Assembly: GCF_018130765.1 (NCBI RefSeq) | Contig: NZ_JAFCJZ010000015.1 | Location: 124,001 to 188,000, forward strand | Reading direction: 5' to 3' | From: Bradyrhizobium iriomotense | GTDB lineage: Bacteria > Pseudomonadota > Alphaproteobacteria > Rhizobiales > Xanthobacteraceae | DNA: 64,000 nt | Part shown: piece after piece, positions 26,039-35,093 of the stretch | Layout of the letters: each line of letters opens with the position of its first letter | Position numbering within the stretch: the stretch's first letter is position 1 | The notes under the pieces: generated by a model | The model's input: the letters and a program-made list of their open reading frames with translations, nothing else | Database searches by the model: none | Told to the model about the DNA's origin: nothing | Position numbers and translations under genes: made by a program

Positions 26039-29000
26039 ATGCATTGTGTCGCGTGTCAGTCGACGATCGACCCAAGCGCTAGCTGGTGCCCGAAATGTGG
26101 GCTGGCCGTGCGACGCTCCGATCCCGACAGCGAACGCCGGTTCGTCACCATTCTCCGCGCCGATGTCGTCGATTCCACCGGTCTCGTCGCCGAGCTGGAG
26201 CCGGAGGCGGCGGTCTCGCGGCTGGAGCCGGCCTTGGCCGCGATGCGAGGCGCGGTGCGCCAATTCGGGGGCATCGTCAGCAAAGAGCTGGGCGACGGGA
26301 TCGCGGCGGTGTTCGGCGCGCCGATCGCGGACGACAACCACGCGCCGCTGGCCTGTCATGCGGCACTCGAACTCGTCCGGCGCGTCGCGAGCCTCGGCGA
26401 TGCCGGGCTTCAGGTTCGCGTCGGGCTTCACTCCGGACATGTCGTCGCCTACATGGTCGCCAGCGAGTTTTCCAAGGTCTACGAGATCGGCGGTGCCGCC
26501 CAGCATCTGGCGGCCCGGCTGGAGTCGGCGGCCGAGGCGAATCAGATCTACGTGTCGGAGGCCTGCCAGCAGCTTGCCGAAGGGCACGTGCGTTTCGAGT
26601 TTCTCGGCGGCAAGCCCCTGCGGGGCTTCAATCAGCCCGTGCCGGTCTACCGGATCGTGGGCGCGAGCGACCTGTCGAGCTGGCGGGTGCGACGGGCGCG
26701 CAGCATCTCCCGGTTTGTCGACCGTACCACCGAGCGGGGGCTGTTAGGTCGCGCCGCGCAGGCGGTCGGTGCTGGCCGGCAGACCGTGCTGCTGCTGGGC
26801 GACGCCGGCATCGGAAAGTCGCGCCTCGCGCACGAATTTGCCCAGGAGCTCAAGGCGGGTGGCTGGCGTCTGATCGACGCCGAGTGCAGTCCGAATCTCC
26901 AGGGGGCGCCGTTCAGTACGCTCAAGCGCCTGTTGCTCTCGCTGCTGGAGACCGCCGCCAGGGATCCCGAGGGCCTCGGAGACCCGCGAAAGGATTTCCC
27001 GCTGATCCAGCAATGCGCGCTCGATGCCGTGCTGGATCTGCCGATATCGGAGCCGCAGTGGACCGAGTTGGAGCCTCACGCGCGAGGCCGGGCCATTTCC
27101 GACGCGAGCTGCGCGATCATCGAGAGCGTAGCGCGGCGCCACCGCACGATACTGCTGCTCGAGGACCTGCACTGGATCGATCGGGCCAGCGATGCCGTCA
27201 TGTCTGCAATTGCTTCGCTTCAGACACCGGATCTTCTCGTGCTGCTGACGTCGAGGCCGAACGGCATGCCGGTCTGGATCGCGCGCTGCCGCGCCGAGGT
27301 CGTTGCGATGCGGCCCCTCGACGACGATTCGGGGCTGGCCATGCTGGCCGACATGCTTGGCCCCTCCGCGGCGAACAACGATCTGAAGACCAGGATTATT
27401 TCGCATACCGCGAATGTGCCCTTGTTCATCGAGGAGGTTTGCCGCGGCCTGAGGGATAGCGGAACGCTACGAGGCCAGTGGGGTGATCTTGCGCTCATGC
27501 GCCCCATCGACGAGCTTGGCATTCCCACGAGCATCCAGGGTGTGATCGCCGCGCGCCTCGATCGCGTGTCGCGGCAGGAGCGTTCCGTCTTGCAGATCGC
27601 CGCAGCGCTTGGGCCGAGATCGAGCGTTGTCATGCTGCGCAAGCTCGTCGAGCTGCCCGAGGAGGCCCTCCAGGATTGCCTTGCGACGCTCGATCGTGCC
27701 GAGTTGCTCGCGCGGATCGACAGCGAGCTGGACGACGCACTCGAGTTTCGGCACGAGATGGTCCGCCAGGTGACGTACGACTCGATGGTCGAAAAGGTGC
27801 GCGAAGACATTCATGCGCGCATTCTTGCGATATTCGAGAGTGACGGAACGGCCGCGGATGAGCCCGATACGCTGTGCTATCACGCGCTGCGTGCCAAGGA
27901 TTGGCGCAAGGCGTTCGCCCATGGCAGGAGCGCGGGACGGAAATGCCTCAGCCGCTCGGCCTTTGCGGACGCGGCCAACTATTTCGAAATCGCGATGGGC
28001 TCGCTCGACAAGGCGTCGATGACGCCATTGCGCGAGGCGGATGCCATCGATCTTCGGATGGAAGCGCGCGGGGCGTTCATCGCCTCCGGCCAGATTTCGG
28101 AGTGGCTGGATCTGGGAAAGGAAGCCGAACGGCGCGCTGACGCGATCGACGACATCGGACGCAAGGTCGCCGCGATGACCGTCAGGTCGGGCGCACAGAA
28201 TTTTTACGGGGCGCCGGTCGAGGCGGTCGCGATCGGTGAGGAAGTCGTCCGCCTTGCGGTGGAGTGGGGCAACAAGGGTTGGCTCAATCTTGCGCGATAT
28301 GGACTGGGGCAGGCCTATTTCCTGGCCGGGCGCTACCGCGAAGCCGGGCAGACATTGGCACTGGCTCACGCCCAATTGGCGAGCCCGGACGCCAGCGCCC
28401 CGATTGGAACGACTCCAAAATATCTGCTCCTCCTCTGCTGCATGATGAAGAGCTTCACCCACACCGTCATGGGCGAGCTCGAGGCTGCCGAGCAGCTTCA
28501 GCGACAGGCCGCTGCGATCGCGGAGGAGACCGGCCGCCCCTACGACCGTGTCGCCGTCGCCTATAGCGGCGGCTGGCTGAAGCTCGGGCGGAACGATCCG
28601 GCGGCGGCCGCTGCCATCCTCGAAGACGGCTTTGTGCTGGCGCAGAAGCACGGCATCCGGCTGTTCGTGCCGGTGCTCGCCTGCCACCTCGGCATCGCCT
28701 ATCTTGAGCAGGGGCTGTTCGACCGGGCGCGCGGCATGCTGACCGAGGCGCGCGAGGAGGCGAAGGCGGTCGGCTATACCTCGGCGGTGCTGCGCAGCTC
28801 GATCTATCTTGCGCTCGCCACCCACCGCCTCGGCGATATCAAGGCCGCGCAGAACATGCTGCGCGAGGCCCGCAACACCGCGCGCCAGCAGGGGTTTTCA
28901 GGCCTCGAGGCCGAGGCGCTGTTCGGCGAGGCCGTGGTGACGCCGGCCTCGGACGAGGCGAGCAAGGCGGCGGTCCTGGCCGCACTTCGTGCCGCGATCG

Positions 29001-29092
29001 CGATCGCCTCCGACAGCGGCGCGCTGCCGCTACAGCAGAAGGCCGAGGCGATGCTGAACGAAATGCTCGCCCGCGGCGACGAGCTGACCTGA
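26039..29092 (+). CDS. Zinc ribbon - class III cyclase-like - AAA ATPase - TPR protein
   Basis: A 1017-residue protein. Residues 3-20 form a CxxC..CxxC zinc ribbon (Cys3, Cys6, Cys17, Cys20). A nucleotidyl-cyclase homology domain spans about 33-205, with metal-binding Asp42 (ADVVDSTG) and Asp86 (KELGDGI). The AAA/STAND ATPase domain has Walker A GDAGIGKS (254-261) and Walker B ILLLEDLHWID (371-381). Tetratricopeptide-like helices follow from about 690. The usual transition-state Asn of the cyclase is His156 (AQHLAARLE), so cyclase activity is doubtful. I chose ATG 26039 with GAAGG upstream. Such proteins are signal-responsive ATPases; their input is unknown. There is no partner gene. Confidence 0.85.
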   Translation: MHCVACQSTIDPSASWCPKCGLAVRRSDPDSERRFVTILRADVVDSTGLVAELEPEAAVSRLEPALAAMRGAVRQFGGIVSKELGDGIAAVFGAPIADDNHAPLACHAALELVRRVASLGDAGLQVRVGLHSGHVVAYMVASEFSKVYEIGGAAQHLAARLESAAEANQIYVSEACQQLAEGHVRFEFLGGKPLRGFNQPVPVYRIVGASDLSSWRVRRARSISRFVDRTTERGLLGRAAQAVGAGRQTVLLLGDAGIGKSRLAHEFAQELKAGGWRLIDAECSPNLQGAPFSTLKRLLLSLLETAARDPEGLGDPRKDFPLIQQCALDAVLDLPISEPQWTELEPHARGRAISDASCAIIESVARRHRTILLLEDLHWIDRASDAVMSAIASLQTPDLLVLLTSRPNGMPVWIARCRAEVVAMRPLDDDSGLAMLADMLGPSAANNDLKTRIISHTANVPLFIEEVCRGLRDSGTLRGQWGDLALMRPIDELGIPTSIQGVIAARLDRVSRQERSVLQIAAALGPRSSVVMLRKLVELPEEALQDCLATLDRAELLARIDSELDDALEFRHEMVRQVTYDSMVEKVREDIHARILAIFESDGTAADEPDTLCYHALRAKDWRKAFAHGRSAGRKCLSRSAFADAANYFEIAMGSLDKASMTPLREADAIDLRMEARGAFIASGQISEWLDLGKEAERRADAIDDIGRKVAAMTVRSGAQNFYGAPVEAVAIGEEVVRLAVEWGNKGWLNLARYGLGQAYFLAGRYREAGQTLALAHAQLASPDASAPIGTTPKYLLLLCCMMKSFTHTVMGELEAAEQLQRQAAAIAEETGRPYDRVAVAYSGGWLKLGRNDPAAAAAILEDGFVLAQKHGIRLFVPVLACHLGIAYLEQGLFDRARGMLTEAREEAKAVGYTSAVLRSSIYLALATHRLGDIKAAQNMLREARNTARQQGFSGLEAEALFGEAVVTPASDEASKAAVLAALRAAIAIASDSGALPLQQKAEAMLNEMLARGDELT

Positions 29093-29430
29093 CCTTTGGC
29101 GTTCAACGGTCTGGCGTGCGATCGTACCGCCACGCCGTTTTCTTGCCCGAATGGACGCTTTTATTTGATAATGATATCAACGGCTTAGTGTGGCGGTTCT
29201 ACTGTGCATGGGGTTGTTTTCGATGTTTTTTTGAAGCGGCCGCCACTCTGGAGCGGCCCGATGGTGGTCGGTGCCTTCGCGACGACAAAGTCCCTTGCGC
29301 AGACGCAGAGGTCGGCTACCGTTGGCGGGCAGCTGGCCATTGGGTCAGGTGACCTTTTGATTCGCATTTTTTAGCATTCCATTTTGCCGGCGCCGCCATG
29401 GCGCGACGCCCACCCGAAGAGGCGGGGGCC
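29093..29430. other. Gap upstream of opgC with inverted repeat
   Basis: 338 bp without a gene, upstream of opgC. It contains the AT-rich inverted repeat at 29165-29180. The rest shows no element I recognise. Confidence 0.45.
29165..29180. promoter_or_regulatory. AT-rich inverted repeat upstream of opgC
   Basis: TTGATA-ATGA-TATCAA, a 6-4-6 perfect inverted repeat about 250 bp before the opgC start. Possible operator; no cognate regulator is seen. Confidence 0.35.
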
Positions 29431-30651
29431 ATGATCACAAAGGACCAGTCAGCACTCCTTGCGCCGATCGAGCGCGATCTGCGGCTCGATCTCTTCCGCG
29501 GCATTGGGCTCTGGATGATCTTCCTCGATCACATCCCGCACGACGTCGTGGCCTGGCTGACGCTGCGCAATTACGGCTTCAGCGACGCCGCCGAGTTCTT
29601 CGTCTTCATCTCCGGCTACCTGGTCGGCTGGATCTACGGGCCGATCGTCGCGGGGGGGTGGTTTCTCGCCGCGCTCAAGCGGCTGTGGCGGCGGGCGGCC
29701 GAGATGTATGTCGCCCACATCATGCTGTTCCTGCTGTTCACGGCGCAGATCGCCCGCACCGCGCGCCGCTTCGACAATCCGATGTACGAGCACGAGTTCA
29801 ACGTGTTCAACTTCCTGTCGCATCCGGACGAGTTGATCGGGCAGGCGATCGTCCTGAAGTACAAGCCGGTCAATCTCGACGTGCTGCCGCTCTACATCGC
29901 GCTGGTGTTCGCCTCGCCCTTCATCGTGTGGTGTCTGGTGCGTCGGCCGAACCTGACGCTCGCCGGCTCCGTCGTGCTCTACGTGCTCTCGCGCTGGTTC
30001 GACTGGAACGTCGCCTCCTATCCGCCCGGCACGAAATGGTACTTCAACCCGTTCTGCTGGCAGCTGATGTTCGTGTTTGCGGCCTGGTGCGGCATCGGCC
30101 GGGTCGAGACGATCGCGAAATGGGTCTGGTCCAGGACGACGATGGCGCTCGCCGCAGCGTGGCTGGTATTCGCGCTGCTGATCGTGATGACCTGGCACGT
30201 CCATGCGCTCGAGGCCCTGATCCCGAAATGGATGATCAAGCTGATCTACCCGATCGACAAGACCGACCTCGACATGCTGCGCTTCACGCACTTCCTGGCG
30301 CTGGCGATCTGGGTCACCTATTTCATCTCGCGCAAATGGCGGATGCTGCACTCATCCTGGCTGCGGCCGGTCATCCTCTGCGGCCAGCATTCGCTGCCGA
30401 TCTTCTGCCTCGGCGTCTTCCTGTCGTTCTCGGCGCACTGGATCCTGACGCAGTACAGCAAGGGAATCTGGGAGCAGCTTGCCGTCTCCATCATCGGCAT
30501 CGTCATCATGGTCGGCGCCGCCTGGCTGCTCGGCCGGGCCGAGCGCGTGCCGAACCTGTTCGTGAAGGTGACGGAGGTCGAGGAGCCGGAGATGGCGGCC
30601 GAGAGCAGCGCATCGGCTGCAACCGCCACCGCGGCCCCCGCGAGCCGCTGA
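29431..30651 (+). CDS. opgC: OpgC-family glucan-modifying membrane protein
   Basis: A 406-residue polytopic protein with about ten membrane segments, beginning ERDLRLDLFRGIGLWMIFLDHIPHD. The domain is that of OpgC, which in proteobacteria decorates osmoregulated periplasmic glucans with succinyl or similar groups. The Ala/Ser-rich tail (last 20 residues) is cytoplasmic and has no known role. I chose ATG 29431, preceded by GAGGCGGGGGCC. The DUF2059 gene begins 47 bp later on the same strand and probably belongs to the same transcript. The symbol is given from family identity, not from tested function. Confidence 0.85.
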   Translation: MITKDQSALLAPIERDLRLDLFRGIGLWMIFLDHIPHDVVAWLTLRNYGFSDAAEFFVFISGYLVGWIYGPIVAGGWFLAALKRLWRRAAEMYVAHIMLFLLFTAQIARTARRFDNPMYEHEFNVFNFLSHPDELIGQAIVLKYKPVNLDVLPLYIALVFASPFIVWCLVRRPNLTLAGSVVLYVLSRWFDWNVASYPPGTKWYFNPFCWQLMFVFAAWCGIGRVETIAKWVWSRTTMALAAAWLVFALLIVMTWHVHALEALIPKWMIKLIYPIDKTDLDMLRFTHFLALAIWVTYFISRKWRMLHSSWLRPVILCGQHSLPIFCLGVFLSFSAHWILTQYSKGIWEQLAVSIIGIVIMVGAAWLLGRAERVPNLFVKVTEVEEPEMAAESSASAATATAAPASR

Positions 30652-30698
30652 AGCATCGCGACGCCTGCCTTTCATGGAGAGGTCCAACGGAGAGCTCA

Positions 30699-31187
30699 AT
30701 GTCCAGACGTTTGTTGACGATCGCCGGCACTCTCCTGTTTCTCGTCTGCGGCGCAGCGGCACAGGCGCCGTCGCCGGAGGCGATGAGCGCGGCGCGCAAG
30801 CTCGTCGTCACCTTGAAGATCCCCGACCAGTACCGCGCCTTGCTGCCGCAGCTCCTGCTCAAGCTGCGGCCGGTGGTCTCGCAGGACAGGCCGGAGATCG
30901 AGCGCGACTACGATGCGGTGACGGCACCCGGCTCCGAGATCTATGCGCCGTTCGTTGCGTCCATGACCGACCAGATCGCGGCGCTCTATGCCCAGAGTTT
31001 CACGGTGGACGAGCTGCGCCAGATCGACACCTTCTACGCCGGGCCCGCGGGCCGAAAGCTCCTGGAGAAGTCGGATGCGCTGGCCCAGGCGAGTACGCAG
31101 ATCAGCCAGGACGTTAGCCAGAAGGCCGCCGACGAATTGAAGCAGCGCCTGATCGAGGCGCTGCGCCAGAAGGGGCACAAGCTCTGA
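30699..31187 (+). CDS. DUF2059 exported protein
   Basis: A 162-residue protein with a signal peptide (MSRRLLTIAGTLLFLVCGAAAQA, cleavage near residue 22). The rest is the helical DUF2059 domain (LVVTLKIPDQYRALLPQLL, then FTVDELRQIDTFYAGPAGRKLLEKS). The function of this periplasmic family is not established. A GGAGAG ribosome-binding site precedes ATG 30699. It follows opgC by 47 bp on the same strand. Its stop faces the stop of the efflux permease gene only 16 bp away. Confidence 0.8.
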   Translation: MSRRLLTIAGTLLFLVCGAAAQAPSPEAMSAARKLVVTLKIPDQYRALLPQLLLKLRPVVSQDRPEIERDYDAVTAPGSEIYAPFVASMTDQIAALYAQSFTVDELRQIDTFYAGPAGRKLLEKSDALAQASTQISQDVSQKAADELKQRLIEALRQKGHKL

Positions 31188-31203
31188 GGCGCTTGGCCCA
31201 AGC

Positions 31204-32316
31204 CTAGGCGAGAAAGGCGCGAAACCGGCGCAACGCGATCAGGAAGAAGACGACGCCGATCAGCGTGAGCGCGACGAGCTGCGGCCAGACCGCCTCGAGG
31301 CCCGCGCCGCGGAACAGGATGGCCTGCGCCAGCATCACGAAATGCGTATTGGGCGCTGCCAGCATGATGTCCTGGACGAATTGCGGCATGCTCTCGCGCG
31401 GCGTCATGCTGCCCGACAGGGTTTGCAGCGGCAGCAGGATCATGATCAGCAGCAGCCCGAACTGCGGCATTGAGCCGGCGACGGTGGCGAGGAAGATGCC
31501 CATGCTGGTGGTGGCGAACAGTTGCAGCGCCGCGCCGACGAGGAACAGCGCCACCGATCCGTCGATCGTTACCGCCAGCCATCCCTTGACCACGAACAGG
31601 ATCGACAAGGCGGAGGCGATCAGCACCACCGCTCCCATCGACCAGACCTTGCTCACCATGATCTCCAGCGGCGTGACCGGCATCACCAGCAGGTGCTCGA
31701 TCGTGCCGTGCTCGCGCTCGCGGATCAGGGCGGCGCCGGTCAGGATGATCGAGAGCATGGTGATCGAGGTGATGATGTGGTCGATGGCGCCGAACCAGGA
31801 TTTCTTCAGTTCCGGGTTGAACCGCGCCCGCAGCGCCAGCTCGATCGGCGCGGCCTGCGCATCGCGCGTATGCGCCAGGAATTCGGCGATCTCCGCGCTG
31901 ACGATCTGCTCGACATAGCCGCCGCCGTTGAAGGCCTGCGAGATCCGCGTCGCGTCGACGTTGAGCTGGATCGTCGGCGACTTCCGCGCCAGCAGGTCGC
32001 GCTGGAACTCCGGCGGGATGTCGAGCGCGAAAGTGTCGAGGCCGGCGTCCATCCTCCGGTCCATCTCGTATTGCGAGATCAGGCGCGGCTCGGAGAAATA
32101 GGGCGCCGTAAACGCCATCCCGATGCGGGTCGAGACCGGCGAATGATCCTCGTCGACGATGGCGATCGCGGCGCGGTTCAGCGTCTCTGGAAGGGCCTTT
32201 GCCCCGGCATAGACCGCCAGCGTGAAGGAATAGACGATGAGCACGAGCAGCATCGGGTCGCGTACCAGACCACGCAATTCCTTGATGCCGAGCTGCAGCA
32301 CGTTGTCGAGGCGCAT
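31204..32316 (-). CDS. ABC-2-type transporter permease (YhhJ-like)
   Basis: A 370-residue permease: one N-terminal membrane segment (about 20-40), a large periplasmic domain (about 45-175), then five segments in the C-terminal half (ITSITMLSIILTGAALIREREHGTIEHLLVMPVTPLEIMVSKV and beyond). It lies third in the operon HlyD-RbbA-permease and starts 2 bp after the RbbA stop. In Enterobacteria the matching trio is yhiI-rbbA-yhhJ, whose physiological substrate is unclear. This is an efflux or export module of the inner membrane. Confidence 0.88.
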   Translation of the reverse strand: MRLDNVLQLGIKELRGLVRDPMLLVLIVYSFTLAVYAGAKALPETLNRAAIAIVDEDHSPVSTRIGMAFTAPYFSEPRLISQYEMDRRMDAGLDTFALDIPPEFQRDLLARKSPTIQLNVDATRISQAFNGGGYVEQIVSAEIAEFLAHTRDAQAAPIELALRARFNPELKKSWFGAIDHIITSITMLSIILTGAALIREREHGTIEHLLVMPVTPLEIMVSKVWSMGAVVLIASALSILFVVKGWLAVTIDGSVALFLVGAALQLFATTSMGIFLATVAGSMPQFGLLLIMILLPLQTLSGSMTPRESMPQFVQDIMLAAPNTHFVMLAQAILFRGAGLEAVWPQLVALTLIGVVFFLIALRRFRAFLA

Positions 32317-32318
32317 GG

Positions 32319-35093
32319 TCAGCGAGCCTGTTTCTTCAGCAGCATGGCGCCGGCCGTCACTAGCACCGGGACCATGATGGCGAGTGCCAGCAGATCATTG
32401 TGCAGGGTGTCGAACGCCAAGCCCTTGGAGAAGGTGCCGCGCGAAATCGTGACGAAATAGGTGGTGGGATAGAGCCGCCCGATCACGGCGCCCAGCCCCT
32501 GGAGCGACGACACCGGGTCGATCAGCCCTGAATACTGGATGGCCGGGATCAGCGTGATCAGCACCGTGCCGAACAACGCAGCGATCTGGCTGTTCATGAA
32601 GGCCGAGATCACCAGTCCCATGCCGGTCGTGGCGGTGACGTAGAGCAGGGCGGCGAGCGCATAGGCCGCAAAGCTGCCGGTGAAGGGCACGCCGAACACG
32701 ACAAGCGCGAAGCCGACGAGGAGGAGAAAGTTTCCGAATGCGAGCACGATGTAAGGCAGTTGCGTGCCGAGCAGGAATTCCAGCCGCGTCACCGGTGTCA
32801 CGTAGAAATTGACGATCGAGCCGAGCTCCTTCTCGCGCACCACCGCGAGTGCGGCGAGCACCGCCGGGATCATGATCAGCAGCAGCGGGATGATGCCCGG
32901 CGCCATGGCGACGACGCTCCTGACGTCGGGATTGTAGCGGTAGCGCAGCTGAAGCTGGTAGGAGCCGGCGATCGCCGCCTCGCCATAGAGCTCACGGCCC
33001 TTCTGCGCCAGCCAGGTCGCATGGATGGCCTGGGCATAGGAGCGCAGCGTCTCGGCGCGGGTCGGGTTGGCGCCGTCGACCCAGGCGCCGATCTCGACAT
33101 GGCGGCCGCGGCTGACGTCGCGGCCGAAGCCGGGTGGCAATTCGATGGCAAGGCCGATCTCGCCGGCGCGCATGCGGCGGTCGAGGTCGGCGTAGTCGGT
33201 GATCGGGGATTTTTCGGTGAAGTAGCGCGACCCCGCGATCTGAAGGCTGTAGTCGCGGCTGATGGCGGTGTCGTCGCGATCGAGCACGGCGAAGGTCAGG
33301 TTCTCGACGTCCATGCTGATGCCGTAGCCAAGTACGAACAGCAATAGCACGCTGCCGAGGATTGCCAGCGTGGCGCGGATCGGATCGCGCTGCAGTTCGA
33401 GCGCCTCGCGCCGGGAGTAGGCGAGCATACGGGTCAGATTGAACGTCGCACTGCGCTTGCGCGGAAGCACGGCAGCCGCCGTCGTTGGGCTGGGCGATGC
33501 AGCCGCCGGCGGCCCGACCGGATCCGTGGTGTCGGCGATCGCCTCTTCGAGGCAGGCGATGAAGGCCTGCTCCAGCGTGGCGGTGCCGCGTGCGGCCACG
33601 ATCGCGGCGGGCGTGTCCGACGTCAGCACCTTGCCCGCATGCATCAGCGAGACCCGGTCGCAGCGCTCGGCCTCGTTCATGAAATGGGTCGAGACGAAAA
33701 TGGTGACGTTGTCCTTGCGCGAGAGCTCGGCGAGAATCTGCCAGAAGCGGTCGCGTGCCACGGGGTCGACGCCGGAGGTCGGCTCGTCGAGGATGAGGAT
33801 GTCTGGCGCGTGGATCATCGCGACCGCCAGCGACAGCCGCTGCCTGAGGCCGAGCGGCAGCGCATCGGGCAGGGCGTCGGTCACGTCCGAAAGATCGAAC
33901 CGGGTCATCATCTCGTCGATGCGTGCGGCGACGGTCTCCGCCGGCAGCTCGAACAGCCGCGCATGCAAATCCAGATTTTGTGCGACCGTCAGCTCCGAAT
34001 AGAGCGAGAAGCCCTGTGACATGTAGCCGATGCGGCGGCGCACGGACATGTCGCCGGCATCGATCGCCTTGCCGAAGAGCCGCGCGTTGCCTCCGCTCAC
34101 GGGCAGTAGACCAGTCAGCATCTTCATGGTCGTGGTCTTGCCGCATCCGTTCGAGCCGAGGAAGCCGAAGATCTCGCCCTTCCTGATGCGGAAGCTCACG
34201 TCGTCGACGGCGACGAAGTCGTTGAACCGCCGGGTCAGATGCTCGGCCTCGATTGCGATCTCGTCATGGTCCTCGCTGCGCGGGGGAATGACGACGCTGG
34301 TGTGGTTGCCGCGATCCTCCTCCGGCAAGAGATGGATGAAGGCATCGTCAAGTGTCTCGGTACCGGTCTGCCGCAGCAGCGCGGCGGGCGTTCCCGTCGC
34401 CAGCACCCGACCGGCGTTCATCGCGACGAGAAAGTCGAACTGCGCGGCCTCTTCCATATAGGCGGTCGAGACGATCACGCTCATGCCGGGCCGGCTGCTC
34501 CGGATCGAGGCGATCAGCTCCCAGAACTGGCGCCGCGACAACGGATCGACGCCGGTGGTCGGCTCGTCGAGGATCAGGAGCTCGGGATCGTGGATCAGGG
34601 CGCAGCACAGGCCCACCTTCTGCTTCATCCCGCCGGAGAGCTTTGCCGCCGGCCGGTCGGCGAACGGAGCAAGCCCGGTGTCGCGCATGAGGCTGGCGAT
34701 CCGCCGGCCTCGTTCCGCCTTGTCGTGTCCGAACAGGCGGCCGAAGAAGTCGATGTTCTCGAACACCGACAGCGTCGGATACAGGTTCTTGCCGAGGCCC
34801 TGCGGCATATAGGCGATGTCGGGGCACACGTTGCGGCGATGGCCGGAGCTTGCCATGTCGCCGCCGAGCACGTGGATGCGTCCGTCCTGGATCGCGCGCG
34901 CGCCGGCGATCAGCGCGAGCAGGCTGGATTTGCCGACCCCGTCGGGACCGATCAATCCGATCATGCCGCCGGATGGGAGGTCGAGGGTGATGCCGTCCAG
35001 CGCGCGGGTCTTGCCGTAGCTCAGGCCCACGTTTTCGAGATGCACCACGCCGCCGGCGGCAGCCGGTGCGTCGGCTATGGCGGTCGCGCTCAT
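32319..35093 (-). CDS. rbbA: RbbA-type fused ABC transporter: two ATPase domains and one permease domain
   Basis: A 924-residue fusion. The first ATPase domain has Walker A GPDGVGKSS (49-57), signature LSGGMKQ (152-158) and DEP at 176-178. The second has GSNGCGKTT (313-321) and DEPTSGVDP (436-444), but its signature is altered to LPLGLRQ (412-418). From about 570 an ABC-2 permease domain follows with a large loop (620-770). RbbA is known as a ribosome-associated ATPase with a transporter-like C-terminus; export is the more likely role in this context. The start overlaps the HlyD stop by ATGA at 35090-35093. That implies coupled translation. Confidence 0.9.
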   Translation of the reverse strand: MSATAIADAPAAAGGVVHLENVGLSYGKTRALDGITLDLPSGGMIGLIGPDGVGKSSLLALIAGARAIQDGRIHVLGGDMASSGHRRNVCPDIAYMPQGLGKNLYPTLSVFENIDFFGRLFGHDKAERGRRIASLMRDTGLAPFADRPAAKLSGGMKQKVGLCCALIHDPELLILDEPTTGVDPLSRRQFWELIASIRSSRPGMSVIVSTAYMEEAAQFDFLVAMNAGRVLATGTPAALLRQTGTETLDDAFIHLLPEEDRGNHTSVVIPPRSEDHDEIAIEAEHLTRRFNDFVAVDDVSFRIRKGEIFGFLGSNGCGKTTTMKMLTGLLPVSGGNARLFGKAIDAGDMSVRRRIGYMSQGFSLYSELTVAQNLDLHARLFELPAETVAARIDEMMTRFDLSDVTDALPDALPLGLRQRLSLAVAMIHAPDILILDEPTSGVDPVARDRFWQILAELSRKDNVTIFVSTHFMNEAERCDRVSLMHAGKVLTSDTPAAIVAARGTATLEQAFIACLEEAIADTTDPVGPPAAASPSPTTAAAVLPRKRSATFNLTRMLAYSRREALELQRDPIRATLAILGSVLLLFVLGYGISMDVENLTFAVLDRDDTAISRDYSLQIAGSRYFTEKSPITDYADLDRRMRAGEIGLAIELPPGFGRDVSRGRHVEIGAWVDGANPTRAETLRSYAQAIHATWLAQKGRELYGEAAIAGSYQLQLRYRYNPDVRSVVAMAPGIIPLLLIMIPAVLAALAVVREKELGSIVNFYVTPVTRLEFLLGTQLPYIVLAFGNFLLLVGFALVVFGVPFTGSFAAYALAALLYVTATTGMGLVISAFMNSQIAALFGTVLITLIPAIQYSGLIDPVSSLQGLGAVIGRLYPTTYFVTISRGTFSKGLAFDTLHNDLLALAIMVPVLVTAGAMLLKKQAR

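Noticed and set aside
29658..31187. 509-residue plus-strand frame starting within opgC
   Set aside because: Only its last 162 residues (from 30699) are a true gene, with a signal peptide and DUF2059. The rest is an out-of-frame reading of opgC.
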